Shown here piece after piece: positions 1 through 7,442 of a stretch of DNA of 32,734 nucleotides. The notes under the pieces were generated by a model. That model saw only the letters and a list, made by a program, of their open reading frames with translations. It ran no database searches and had not been told where the DNA came from. The stretch's first letter is position 1; each line of letters starts with the position of its first letter. Made by a program: the position numbers and the translations under genes. Origin of the DNA: CAYLSO01 sp964386525 (GTDB taxonomy: Bacteria > Eisenbacteria > RBG-16-71-46 > DASYSL01); NCBI GenBank assembly GCA_964386525.1, contig CAYLSO010000163.1, positions 1 through 32,734 of the forward strand. The letters run 5' to 3'.

Positions 1-728
1 AGCTGCAGCTGTCCATCCTCATCGAGATGATGCGCCGCGAAGGCTTCGAGATGGAGGTGTCGCGCCCCGAGATCGTCACCAAGCTGGTGGGCGGGGTGCG
101 CGTCGAACCCATCGAGGCGCTGGTCATCGACGTGCCCGAGATCTACCAGGGCGTGGTCATCGCCCAGGTCAGCGAGCGGCGCGGCGTCATGACCCGGATG
201 GTGAACCACGGCAGCGGCCGCGTGCGCCTGGAGTTCCGCATCCCGACGCGCGGACTGATCGGCTTCCGCTCCCAGTTCCTCACCGACACGCGCGGCACCG
301 GCATCATGAACCACCTGGCGGACGGCTGGGAGCCGTGGCACGGGCCGATCCCGGCGCGCGTCACCGGCGCCCTGGTGGCCGACCGCGCCGGTACCGCCAC
401 CGCCTACGCCATCTACAACCTGCAGCCGCGAGGCGAGATCTTCATCGAGGCCGGCACGGCGGTGTACGAGGGCATGGTCATCGGCGAGAACGCCAAGCCC
501 AAGGACCTCGACGTCAACGTCACCAAGGAGAAGAAGCAGACCAACATCCGGGCGGCGGGCTCGGACGAGGCCATCCGGCTGATCCCGCCGCGGCTGCTGT
601 CGCTCGAGCAGGCCATCGAGTTCATCAACGACGACGAGCGCGTCGAGATCACCCCCGCCAGCATCCGCCTGCGCAAGAAGATCCTCGCCTTCAACCAGCG
701 GCCGAAGCGGCAGGACGACGAGGCCTGA
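1..728 (+). CDS. typA: TypA/BipA ribosome-associated GTPase, C-terminal part (5' truncated by window edge)
   Basis: The reading frame is open from base 3 and runs off the left edge, so about 241 C-terminal residues are visible of a protein that is normally about 600 aa. TypA/BipA is a translational GTPase of the EF-G class that binds the ribosome and helps 50S assembly and growth under stress. The GTPase domain lies outside the window. What remains is the EF-G domain III/V-like part and the BipA-specific C-terminal domain. It is recognisable by the stretches RGLIGFR, GRVRLEF, LQPRGEIFIEAGT, NVTKEKKQTNIRAAG and DDERVEITPASIRLRK. The gene ends in TGA and nothing is coupled to it downstream. The identification is secure; only the 5' part is missing. 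Confidence 0.95.
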   Translation, partial: LQLSILIEMMRREGFEMEVSRPEIVTKLVGGVRVEPIEALVIDVPEIYQGVVIAQVSERRGVMTRMVNHGSGRVRLEFRIPTRGLIGFRSQFLTDTRGTGIMNHLADGWEPWHGPIPARVTGALVADRAGTATAYAIYNLQPRGEIFIEAGTAVYEGMVIGENAKPKDLDVNVTKEKKQTNIRAAGSDEAIRLIPPRLLSLEQAIEFINDDERVEITPASIRLRKKILAFNQRPKRQDDEA

Positions 729-774
729 GCGGGGCGCGGGGCGAGCGCCAGGCCCCCTCGCGGCAGCATTTGCC

Positions 775-803
775 TTGACACACGCAGGACCCGCGTCCAA
801 ACT
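775..803 (+). promoter_or_regulatory. possible sigma70-type promoter for the dockerin-like gene
   Basis: A perfect TTGACA lies at 775-780, in the gap after typA. With a 17-base spacer the -10 position reads CAAACT, which is a poor match, so only the -35 element is convincing. It sits about 90 bases before the ATG at 870, in the right orientation. Confidence 0.35.
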
Positions 804-869
804 TACACCGCTTCATCGCGTGCGCTTCCGCCGATTCTTCGTCCCCAATGCTTTCCGAGAGGTGCATGT

Positions 870-1577
870 ATGAGCACGTTCATCTCCAGAGTCTTCCTAG
901 CAGCCGCGGCCCTCGCTCTCTTCGCCGGCATCAGCAGCACGGCCGGGGTCCCCGACCCTGTCAATTCGACCACCGACGGGGACCTGATGCTGGGCAACGC
1001 CCGGGGCCTGCCCGTCTTGCCACTTCCCTTCGTGCGCCCGACACTCTTTAACGGGTACCAGGTGGTTGTCAACGATGTGGGCGGCAACCCGCTTCCCGGT
1101 GTGACGGTGACCATAAGCCTTGGCGGCACCGGGCTGCAGGCGGATTCTACCCAGTCCGGCGGCCAGACCGCCCCGAACTGCGCGACCCTTAACGTGATCA
1201 TGGCGGTGACTAACGCCGCTGGTGCCGTGACCTTCAACCCGGCGACGGTGGGCATCAACAGCAGCCCCATCCCGAACGTGCAGATCCGCGCCAACGGAAT
1301 CCTGCTGACCACCGTCCGATTCCGCTCCGTGGACCTCGCGCCGGCCCCCAGCGGCGTCGGGAGCGGCGTGGGTCTCGCCGACCTGAACGAGTTCCGCCGC
1401 CGTTTCCTCAGCCTGGCGCCGTACTCGTACCTCGATCCGGCATGCGACTTCGCGAGCGAGGGCCTCAGTGCGGGCATCGTGGACGTGGCGGATCTCAACG
1501 TGTTCCGGACGGAATACCTGTGCGGCGCACCCGGCGCGCCCATCCCGGCGCCCTGCACGCAGACGCAGTGCCCGTAG
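870..1577 (+). CDS. secreted protein with dockerin-like C-terminal repeats
   Basis: A 235-aa protein with an N-terminal signal peptide (hydrophobic run VFLAAAALALFAGI, likely cleavage near residues 25-26). The middle (about residues 55-150) reads as one extracellular beta-sandwich with a GNPLPGVTVTISLGG stretch, as in bacterial Ig-like domains. The C-terminal third contains two spaced copies of a dockerin-type helix motif, VGLADLNEFRRRFL and VDVADLNVFRTEYLC, each before or after a Cys-containing linker. The usual acidic calcium-loop residues are mostly missing. The ATG at 870 is preceded by GAGAGGTG at 857-864. Codon choice is slightly less GC-biased than in the neighbours. Role is unknown; a surface-attached or extracellular protein is inferred. 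It ends facing the DUF885 gene. Confidence 0.75.
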   Translation: MSTFISRVFLAAAALALFAGISSTAGVPDPVNSTTDGDLMLGNARGLPVLPLPFVRPTLFNGYQVVVNDVGGNPLPGVTVTISLGGTGLQADSTQSGGQTAPNCATLNVIMAVTNAAGAVTFNPATVGINSSPIPNVQIRANGILLTTVRFRSVDLAPAPSGVGSGVGLADLNEFRRRFLSLAPYSYLDPACDFASEGLSAGIVDVADLNVFRTEYLCGAPGAPIPAPCTQTQCP

Positions 1578-1584
1578 CCGCTCC

Positions 1585-1615
1585 GCGCCCGGAGTCCGCA
1601 GCCGCCTCCGGGCGC
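1585..1615. terminator. shared bidirectional hairpin between convergent genes
   Basis: A perfect 10-bp stem (GCGCCCGGAG at 1585-1594 with CTCCGGGCGC at 1606-1615) and an 11-base loop lie between two convergent stop codons. There is no long T tract on either side, which is common in very GC-rich genomes. Confidence 0.55.
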
Positions 1616-1626
1616 TTCCGCCACCC

Positions 1627-3450
1627 CTAGGCGGCAGCCCTGGCGCGCTTCTCGATCCACTCGTCCACGACCCGCTCGAGCAGGCGGAGCGGCAGCGCCC
1701 CGTTGGTGAGCAGCACGTCGTGGAAGCCCCTGAGGTCGAAGCGCGGTCCGAGCTGACGCCGCGCCCGCTCGCGCAACTCGAGGATCTTGAGCTGCCCGAC
1801 CTTGTAGGCGCACGCCTGCCCGGGCGAGACGATGTAGCGCTCCACCTCCGCGGTCATTGCCGTCTCGGGCGCGCCCACCGTCCGGCGCATGTAGTCGATG
1901 GCCTGCTCGCGCGTCCAGCGCTTGGCGTGGATGCCGGTGTCGACCACCAGGCGCGCGGCGCGGAAGAGCTCCGCCGAATACGCCCCCAGGCTGTCGAAGG
2001 GCGTCCTGTGGAAGCCCTGTTCCAGCGCCAGCCGCTCGGCGTACAGCGCCCAGCCCTCGACGTAGGCGGTGAACGGGATGACTCGCCGGAAGAACGGCAC
2101 CCCGCTGAGCTCCTGGGCCACGGTGATCTGAAAGTGATGGCCGGGGATGCCCTCGTGGTAGGCGAGGGTGCGCATGCCGGGCTTGGCGATGTCCCCCACC
2201 TGGCGCAGGTTGACGAAGAAGACCCCGGGCCGCGTGCCGTCGAACGAGCCCGATTCGTAGTAGGCGCTCGGCGCGGTCGTCTGCTTGAACTCCGGCACGC
2301 GCTTGACCACCACGCCTTGCTTGGGTCGTGCTCCGAACAGCGGCGTCACGCGCCGATTGGCCTCGTCGAGGATCGTCTGGTAGTCGGCCAGAACCTGCCC
2401 GCGCCCGTCGTCGTCGCCCCCGTAGAGGAAGCGCGGCTCGCGTTGCAGCTTCGCCATGGCCGTGCCGACGCTGTCGGCCGCGTACCCCTGCGCCCGCAGG
2501 ATGCGCCGCATCTCCGCTTGCAGGCGCGCCACCTCGCGCCGGCCCAGCTCGTGGATCGCCTCCGCCGTCATGTCCGTGGACGTGTGGTGGCGCAGGCAGG
2601 CGGCATAGTAGGCAGCGCCTTCGGGCAGCTTCCAGGCGCCGTCATCGGTGGTGGCCACCGACTCCTGGTGCGCGCACACGGCGATGAGGCGGCCGTAAGC
2701 GGGATAGACCACCTTCTCGAGGCCGTCGGCGAGCTGGCGCTTGAGTGCCTCCCGGCGGTCTGCGCCCAGCGCCGCGAGCGAGTCGACCTTGGCCGCGAAG
2801 TCCTCGTAGAGCGCGTTCTCCGCCGGCGGCACGCCGGTGAATCCACGCATCTCGGCGAGCACGCGCGTCAGCACGAAGCGCGGCGGAACGATGCCGTGGG
2901 CTTCGCGCCGGCGTATCTGCTCGACGATCTGGTCTGCCGCGGCGCGGAATTTGCCGACCCGCTTCAAGTAGTTCTCCGCGTCCTTCGGCCGCCGCACGGG
3001 GTGGCTGTTGATCATGAAGTCGGGCAGCATGCTCTGCATGCCGAAGGTCTGGTTGACCGGATAGTTCTGGTCGCGGAAGCGGTCCATCTCCCGCATGTCC
3101 ACGAGGAACGACTCCATCACGTCCGCCGAGAGCCGCTGCTTGGCGCTCATGCGGGAGCGGTCGTAGCTGCGCAGCATGGCCAGGCTGCGGTCCAGATCGC
3201 GCCGCTCGCGGTCCAGGGCGGCGGTGGAGAAGTCCTCCAGGTCGTCGGAGTAGAAATCGAGCGCCGGCGGGATCGGCAGGCCCATACCCGAGAGCATCAT
3301 CGGGTGGCGCAGGGCGAAGCTGGCGAAGACGCGCAGGTAGAAGTGGTCGATGGACCAGGGCTTGCCCCAGATCGTCGGCACGAAGAAGAGGGCCGCCCCG
3401 GCGATGAGGACGGCGACGGCGGCGAGCACGACCTGGGGCCACCTGCGCAT
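1627..3450 (-). CDS. DUF885 family metallopeptidase-like protein, membrane-anchored
   Basis: A 607-aa protein of the DUF885 family, whose members resemble zinc metallopeptidases and are often annotated as exported hypothetical proteins. The metal-site motif HEGIPGHH is at residues 432-439, and a downstream glutamate occurs in YVEGWALYAE (Glu465), as expected for a gluzincin-like fold. Residues 7-24 form one hydrophobic segment, so the protein is probably exported or anchored with its bulk in the periplasm. I chose the ATG at 3448-3450 because GGAAAGGA lies just upstream. A longer frame begins at 3528, but its extra 26 residues look like untranslated sequence. Length fits the family (about 550-620 aa). 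Substrate is unknown. It stands alone, convergent with the dockerin-like gene and divergent from the gene at 3635. Confidence 0.85.
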   Translation of the reverse strand: MRRWPQVVLAAVAVLIAGAALFFVPTIWGKPWSIDHFYLRVFASFALRHPMMLSGMGLPIPPALDFYSDDLEDFSTAALDRERRDLDRSLAMLRSYDRSRMSAKQRLSADVMESFLVDMREMDRFRDQNYPVNQTFGMQSMLPDFMINSHPVRRPKDAENYLKRVGKFRAAADQIVEQIRRREAHGIVPPRFVLTRVLAEMRGFTGVPPAENALYEDFAAKVDSLAALGADRREALKRQLADGLEKVVYPAYGRLIAVCAHQESVATTDDGAWKLPEGAAYYAACLRHHTSTDMTAEAIHELGRREVARLQAEMRRILRAQGYAADSVGTAMAKLQREPRFLYGGDDDGRGQVLADYQTILDEANRRVTPLFGARPKQGVVVKRVPEFKQTTAPSAYYESGSFDGTRPGVFFVNLRQVGDIAKPGMRTLAYHEGIPGHHFQITVAQELSGVPFFRRVIPFTAYVEGWALYAERLALEQGFHRTPFDSLGAYSAELFRAARLVVDTGIHAKRWTREQAIDYMRRTVGAPETAMTAEVERYIVSPGQACAYKVGQLKILELRERARRQLGPRFDLRGFHDVLLTNGALPLRLLERVVDEWIEKRARAAA

Positions 3451-3518
3451 GGCGGAGTCCTTTCCCGGGCGGCCGCCGGTCGAACACCCGCCGGGCGCGG
3501 CGCGCCGGACCGCTGCGC

Positions 3519-3527
3519 AGGATAGCA
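3519..3527 (-). promoter_or_regulatory. possible extended -10 promoter for the DUF885 gene
   Basis: Read on the minus strand this is TGCTATCCT, an extended -10 (TGn plus TATCCT, 4/6 match), about 70 bases before the ATG at 3450. No good -35 is visible. It lies in the divergent gap shared with the next gene. Confidence 0.35.
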
Positions 3528-3544
3528 CCGCGTGGCAGCTTCGG

Positions 3545-3574
3545 CTGCCGGCCGGCCGCGGATTGGGCTATAGT
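3545..3574 (+). promoter_or_regulatory. possible promoter for the carboxypeptidase-regulatory-like gene
   Basis: TATAGT at 3569-3574 matches the -10 consensus at 5 of 6 positions. CTGCCG at 3545-3550 is a weak -35 with an 18-base spacer. It is placed about 60 bases before the ATG at 3635. Confidence 0.4.
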
Positions 3575-3634
3575 GCCCGGCGGTCGGCACTGCGCGTCGC
3601 CCCGCTCCGGGGCACGCCGTAAGGGAGGATGGCC

Positions 3635-4834
3635 ATGCTGCTCCGGGTTCGCCTGTCCCGTAGATCCGTGCGATCGACACTGCCCGTTCTGACCCTCCTG
3701 CTGCTCCTGGCAGCCGCTGCCCCGCGACCCGCCCGCGCGCAAGCCGGGGCCGAGGCCGCGGCCGCAGCCAAGCAGGCCGCCGACTGGGCCGAGAAGCGCC
3801 AGGGCGGCCAGGCGTCAACCCCCTCGCCCAAGACCATCGCCCAGCCGCGCGGCCAGACAGCGCCGGCGGTGGCGGCCGTACCGGCCCGCCCGCCCCGCAA
3901 GCCCTCCGGGAAGCCGGCCCGCCTCGCCGGGCTGATCGTGGAGCGGGCCGGCGGCGCGGCTGTGGCCGACGTGATCCTGAGCCTCACTTCCACCGAGCCG
4001 GAATTCGCCGTCGAGACCCTGCTGGCGCGGACCGACTCGGCCGGACGCTACGGCTTCCCGACGGTCGAGCCGGGCCGCTGGTCGCTCGACGTGGTGCGCG
4101 ACCGCTTGCCCCGCGCCTACGCCGCCGGGCCCGCCCGCCTCGTGTCCGTGGCGCCGCGCGATTCGCTGGTCCTGCCGCCTCTCCTGCTGGACCGGACGGC
4201 GTGCGTGCGGGGTCGCGTCGTGTGGGCCGACGGCTACGTCTTCTCGGACGGCGCCGTGCAGGTGACGCCGCGTGACACGGCCACGGCGGCAGCACCCGGC
4301 CGGCTGGACGGCGTGGGCGACTACGAGATCTGCTCGGCCCCCGCCGGCCCCGCCATGGTGTGGCTCATGCTGCGCGACGGCCGCCGGCTCGGACTGCCGG
4401 CCCAGCTCGACCCGGGGCGCCCGGCCAGCGTCGACTTCCGCCCCGAGCCGCTCGCGGACATGCAGGGCACGCTGCTACACCTCGAGGCCCGGACGGTGGA
4501 CGGGCAGCCGGTGGGCAAGGCCCAGGTGGTGGCCGTCGGGCGCAAGCTGCCCGTCGGCGGCGAGCCGATGACGATCTTCGCCCGCGAGGCCGTGTCCGAC
4601 CCCGGTGGCGTGACCGATCTCCGCCTGCCCTACGGCGTCTACGAGATCCTGGTCATGAACCCCCGCGAAGGCCAGTACGGGCGGCTGGAGCAGTTCGTCA
4701 TCGCCCGCGGGGCGCCGCCCGAGGTGACGCACGTGGTCACCTTGCGCGACACCAGCACGCCAGAGCAGCGCGCACAGTGGCGGCGGTTGCTGCTCGAGCG
4801 CGCCGACCGGTTCCAGAAGGGGTGGTCGCTCTGA
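3635..4834 (+). CDS. secreted protein with carboxypeptidase-regulatory-like beta domains
   Basis: A 399-aa exported protein. The signal peptide has an Arg-rich start (LLRVRLSRRSVRS) followed by a strong hydrophobic run and a likely cleavage after ARAQA near residue 36. Residues 37-95 are Ala/Pro-rich and low in complexity. After that come two or three beta-sandwich modules. The first (about 100-185) has the pattern of carboxypeptidase regulatory-like or Cna-B domains: LAGLIVERAGGAAVADV, then DSAGRYGFPTVEPGRW. A later module contains VDGQPVGKAQVVAVG and LPYGVYEILVM. There are two possible ATGs, 3629 and 3635. AAGGGAGG at 3621-3628 touches the first but sits 6 bases before the second, so 3635 is preferred. 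No enzyme motif is seen; a surface binding or structural role is inferred. Confidence 0.7.
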   Translation: MLLRVRLSRRSVRSTLPVLTLLLLLAAAAPRPARAQAGAEAAAAAKQAADWAEKRQGGQASTPSPKTIAQPRGQTAPAVAAVPARPPRKPSGKPARLAGLIVERAGGAAVADVILSLTSTEPEFAVETLLARTDSAGRYGFPTVEPGRWSLDVVRDRLPRAYAAGPARLVSVAPRDSLVLPPLLLDRTACVRGRVVWADGYVFSDGAVQVTPRDTATAAAPGRLDGVGDYEICSAPAGPAMVWLMLRDGRRLGLPAQLDPGRPASVDFRPEPLADMQGTLLHLEARTVDGQPVGKAQVVAVGRKLPVGGEPMTIFAREAVSDPGGVTDLRLPYGVYEILVMNPREGQYGRLEQFVIARGAPPEVTHVVTLRDTSTPEQRAQWRRLLLERADRFQKGWSL

Positions 4835-4868
4835 GCCACCGGGAAGGCCGGCCTCGGCTCCTCTTCCG

Positions 4869-4898
4869 TTGACCGGCCCCCGGCCCCGCTGCTAACCT
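4869..4898 (+). promoter_or_regulatory. possible promoter for the serine protease gene
   Basis: TTGACC (4869-4874) is followed after 18 bases by TAACCT (4893-4898). The -35 is good (5/6) and the -10 weak. The rest of the 190-base gap before the ATG at 5025 shows only the Shine-Dalgarno sequence CGGAGGAGG at 5006-5014. Confidence 0.35.
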
Positions 4899-5024
4899 CG
4901 ATTGTCCGCCGTCCGGCCCTCTGGCGCGTTCCCGGCGCGCCCGCGCCGGCCGCGGCAGCGCAGCTTCACCGGTAGCCAGAAGCCACGTTTCGCATCCTTC
5001 CCGTTCGGAGGAGGCCCGTACCCC

Positions 5025-6068
5025 ATGCGCACCTTCCGCTACGTCGCGATGTTCTCGATCGTCGCCGCCGCCCTCGCCGTGCTGACGCTGGGAGGCTGCA
5101 GCAGCGACCGCACCAACCCCGCCGCCCCCGACCGCGCGGCCGTCAGCGCGCAGGACCTCGACCCGGCGGCAGCGCTCGGCCCGGCCGCCGCCACGCGGCC
5201 CGACATCGCCGCCGCCATCGCCGTCCAGGACCGTGCCACCCCCGCCCTGCTCAAGCACGGCGGCGTCATCGGCACCGGCACCTCGGTCGACGAGCAGGGC
5301 AAGCCGGTCGTTCTCGTGTACACGGAGCGGCACGGAGTCACGGGGGTGCCGGCCGAGGTCGAGGGCGTGCCGACCCGGGTGCGGTTCGTCGGCACGGTGG
5401 TGCCCTACGCCAAGCCGGGCGGCGGCACCACCCTGCAGATGGGCACCTCGACGGGCAATGACAAGGAGTGCGCCTCGGGCACGTTGGGCTGCGTGGTCGT
5501 CAAGGGCGGCACGCGTTACTTCCTCTCCAACAACCACGTCTTCGCGCGCGAGAACGCCGGCGCCACCGGCGAGCGCATCGACGCCCCGGGCCGCTACGAC
5601 GGCAAGCCGCGCTGCGCCCAGACGGCACAGTGCGCCACGCTCGCCAACGCCGTGAGCATCAGCTTCTCGAACAACAACGCCGTGGACGCCGCTTTGGCGC
5701 TGCCCATCGCCACCCGGGCCTATACCACCCTGCAGGCCGGCGGCTACACGCCGTCCACCGCGACGGCGCCGGCGACCATCGGGCTGGCCTGCAAGAAGAC
5801 CGGCCGCACCACCAAGCTCACCACCGGCTCGGTGCAGGCGCTCAACGTGACCATCCGCGTGCAGTACACCGGCGGCGTCGCCACGTTCGTCAACCAGATC
5901 CAGTTCCCCGGCCAGTTCATCAACTCGGGCGATTCCGGCTCCCTGGCGGTGACACAGACCGGCAACAACCCGGTGGCCCTGATGTTCGCGGGCGGCACGG
6001 GCGGCTCGTTCGGCAACCCGATCGACACCGTGCTGCAGGCCCTGGGCGGCGCCACGATCGCTCCGTAG
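5025..6068 (+). CDS. Nal1-like chymotrypsin-fold serine protease, lipoprotein
   Basis: A 347-aa predicted lipoprotein protease. The lipobox is TLGGC, with Cys25 as the lipidation site, followed by a low-complexity tether (26-60). Residues about 65-128 form a small alpha/beta domain with the pattern GVIGTG, VVLVYTE, VEGVPTRVR and VVPY. Residues 135-347 look like a trypsin-type domain with a plausible triad: His171 in LSNNHVF, Asp221 in NNNAVDAALA and Ser304 in SGDSGS. This layout, an N-terminal alpha/beta domain before a GDSGS protease, is typical of bacterial relatives of plant NARROW LEAF1. Four cysteines (149, 156, 197, 203) could form disulfides. The start is set by GGAGG about 10 bases upstream and by the lipoprotein signal; a longer frame from 4902 is not credible. 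A perfect hairpin follows the gene. Substrate unknown. Confidence 0.8.
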   Translation: MRTFRYVAMFSIVAAALAVLTLGGCSSDRTNPAAPDRAAVSAQDLDPAAALGPAAATRPDIAAAIAVQDRATPALLKHGGVIGTGTSVDEQGKPVVLVYTERHGVTGVPAEVEGVPTRVRFVGTVVPYAKPGGGTTLQMGTSTGNDKECASGTLGCVVVKGGTRYFLSNNHVFARENAGATGERIDAPGRYDGKPRCAQTAQCATLANAVSISFSNNNAVDAALALPIATRAYTTLQAGGYTPSTATAPATIGLACKKTGRTTKLTTGSVQALNVTIRVQYTGGVATFVNQIQFPGQFINSGDSGSLAVTQTGNNPVALMFAGGTGGSFGNPIDTVLQALGGATIAP

Positions 6069-6138
6069 GCCGACCCTCGCCGCCGCGGGTTCCGGCCCGG
6101 GGCGGCGCCAGTGCCCGGCCGCACGAGCCGGGCTTGCA

Positions 6139-6174
6139 ACCCGGGGCGGAACGCGTCATCGTTCCGCCCCGGGT
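6139..6174 (+). terminator. strong intrinsic terminator after the protease gene
   Basis: A perfect 14-bp stem (ACCCGGGGCGGAAC at 6139-6152 with its complement at 6161-6174), an 8-base loop, then CTTTCC. It separates the protease from the lipoprotein gene 48 bases downstream, so the next two genes need read-through or their own promoter. Confidence 0.75.
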
Positions 6175-6221
6175 CTTTCCGGGGCGTGAGGACCTGCCGC
6201 CCGGACCGAGGGATCCCTGCG

Positions 6222-6563
6222 ATGCGCTGGAGCCTCGCCGTCCTGCTGCTCACGGCCGCGGCCCTGGCCGCGGGCTGCCGCCCGCAGTCGGCGCCGCGCC
6301 CCCAACCCGCGGACTCTGCCGCCGCGCGAGGACCCGACATGCCTGCCGCAGCGCTCGCCGAAGTCCTGGCCAGGCACACCCCCGAGCTGCTCGCCATCCC
6401 CGGGGTCAACGGCACGGGAGAGGGTCTGGAGAACGGCGTGCCCGTCCTGGTCGTGTTCGTCGAGAAGAAGACGGCCGATCTCGAAGCCCGGCTGCCCAAG
6501 CGGATCGAGGGGCATCCGGTGGTCATCCGCGAGACCGGAGTGGTGACGCCCTACCCCCGCTGA
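6222..6563 (+). CDS. small lipoprotein equivalent to the protease's N-terminal domain
   Basis: A 113-aa predicted lipoprotein: signal MRWSLAVLLLTAAALAAGC with Cys19 as lipid site, a Pro/Ala tether to about residue 42, then one folded domain to the end. That domain (about 48-113) aligns without large gaps to residues about 65-128 of the protease encoded just upstream: GVNGTG against GVIGTG, PVLVVFVE against PVVLVYTE, IEGHPVVIRETGVVTPY against VEGVPTRVRFVGTVVPY. No catalytic domain follows. The start has GAGGGA at 6208-6213. The stop TGA (6561-6563) merges with the Shine-Dalgarno sequence of the response regulator, so these two genes are probably co-transcribed. It could act as an inhibitor, chaperone or decoy for the protease, or sense a shared ligand; this is inference only. 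Confidence 0.75.
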   Translation: MRWSLAVLLLTAAALAAGCRPQSAPRPQPADSAAARGPDMPAAALAEVLARHTPELLAIPGVNGTGEGLENGVPVLVVFVEKKTADLEARLPKRIEGHPVVIRETGVVTPYPR

Positions 6564-6577
6564 GGGAGGCCGGCGAC

Positions 6578-7423
6578 ATGGAAGAGACCGCCAAGACCAT
6601 CCTGGTCGTCGAGGACGACCCGACGACGCGTCGCCTGGCCGAGGGCCTGCTCACCGCCGGGGGCTACGCCGTGACCACCGCGGGCGACGCGAGCGAGGCG
6701 CTGGAGAAGATGCACGCCGCGCCCTTCGACCTGGCGCTGGTCGACGTCTGGATGCCGGGCATGACCGGGCTCGATCTGGTGGGCCGCCTGCGCGCCCGCA
6801 GCCCCGACCTGCGCGTCGTGATCATGACCTCCGACGACACGCCCCAGACGCTGCTCAGGGCGGTGACCGAACACGCCGACCGCTACATCCCCAAGCCGCT
6901 CGAGGCGAAGACCCTGCTGGCCACCGTGCACCGGGTACTGGCCGCGCGGCCCAGCCAGTTCCCCATCGAGGTGGTCTCGGCGCAGCCCGACTGGATCGAG
7001 CTTCTGGTGCCCTGCGAGCGCGCGGCGGCCGAGCGCATCCAGGCCTTCCTCGGCCACCTCGACGCCGGCCTGCCCGACGACGTGCGCGACGCGGTGGGCC
7101 GCTCCTTCCATGAACTCCTGATGAACGCCGTCGAGTGGGGCGGCCGGTTCGATCCCACTCGCAAGGTACGGATCTCCTACCTCCGCTTCCGGCGCATGCT
7201 CCTTTATCGCATCGCCGATCCCGGCCAGGGGTTCCATTTCGAGGACTTGAAACACGCGGCGGTGGGCAACGAGCCCGGGCAGCCCCTCGACCACCTGCGC
7301 GTGCGCGAGGAGAAGGGCATGCGGGCCGGAGGCTTCGGTCTCGCCCTCACCCGCGCGCTGGTCGACGAGTTGCTCTACAACGAGGCGCACAACGAAGTGG
7401 TGTTCGTGAAGTACCTGGAGTAG
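6578..7423 (+). CDS. response regulator fused to an RsbW-like HATPase domain
   Basis: A 281-aa cytoplasmic protein. Residues 6-122 are a CheY-like receiver with acidic pair Glu12-Asp13/Asp14, phospho-acceptor Asp56 (LALVDVWMP), Thr84 and Lys106 (KPLE). Residues about 138-281 are a HATPase of the anti-sigma-kinase type: N-box FHELLMNAVEW (Glu179, Asn183), then DPGQGF and a glycine-rich lid with AGGFGLALTRALVDEL. No DNA-binding domain and no histidine-phosphotransfer site is present. Such a fusion would let phosphorylation of the receiver switch an RsbW/SpoIIAB-type ATPase that binds or phosphorylates an anti-sigma antagonist, but no sigma factor or STAS antagonist gene is in the window. The ATG at 6578 has GAGGGAGG 8 bases upstream. 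The gene ends 19 bases from the convergent hybrid kinase, a likely signalling partner by proximity. Confidence 0.85.
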   Translation: MEETAKTILVVEDDPTTRRLAEGLLTAGGYAVTTAGDASEALEKMHAAPFDLALVDVWMPGMTGLDLVGRLRARSPDLRVVIMTSDDTPQTLLRAVTEHADRYIPKPLEAKTLLATVHRVLAARPSQFPIEVVSAQPDWIELLVPCERAAAERIQAFLGHLDAGLPDDVRDAVGRSFHELLMNAVEWGGRFDPTRKVRISYLRFRRMLLYRIADPGQGFHFEDLKHAAVGNEPGQPLDHLRVREEKGMRAGGFGLALTRALVDELLYNEAHNEVVFVKYLE

Positions 7424-7442
7424 GCGAGGCGCCGAGCGCCCC

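Noticed and set aside
737..756. GGGGC/GCCCC inverted repeat after typA as a terminator
   Set aside because: Only 5 bp with a 9-base loop; too weak to call.
1468..3525. Very long open frames antisense to real genes (also about 8652-10352, 17333-18673, 26524-27771 and 28047-29702)
   Set aside because: They lie opposite genes with clear domains, have Arg/Ala/Gly/His-rich composition without motifs, and follow from high third-position GC.
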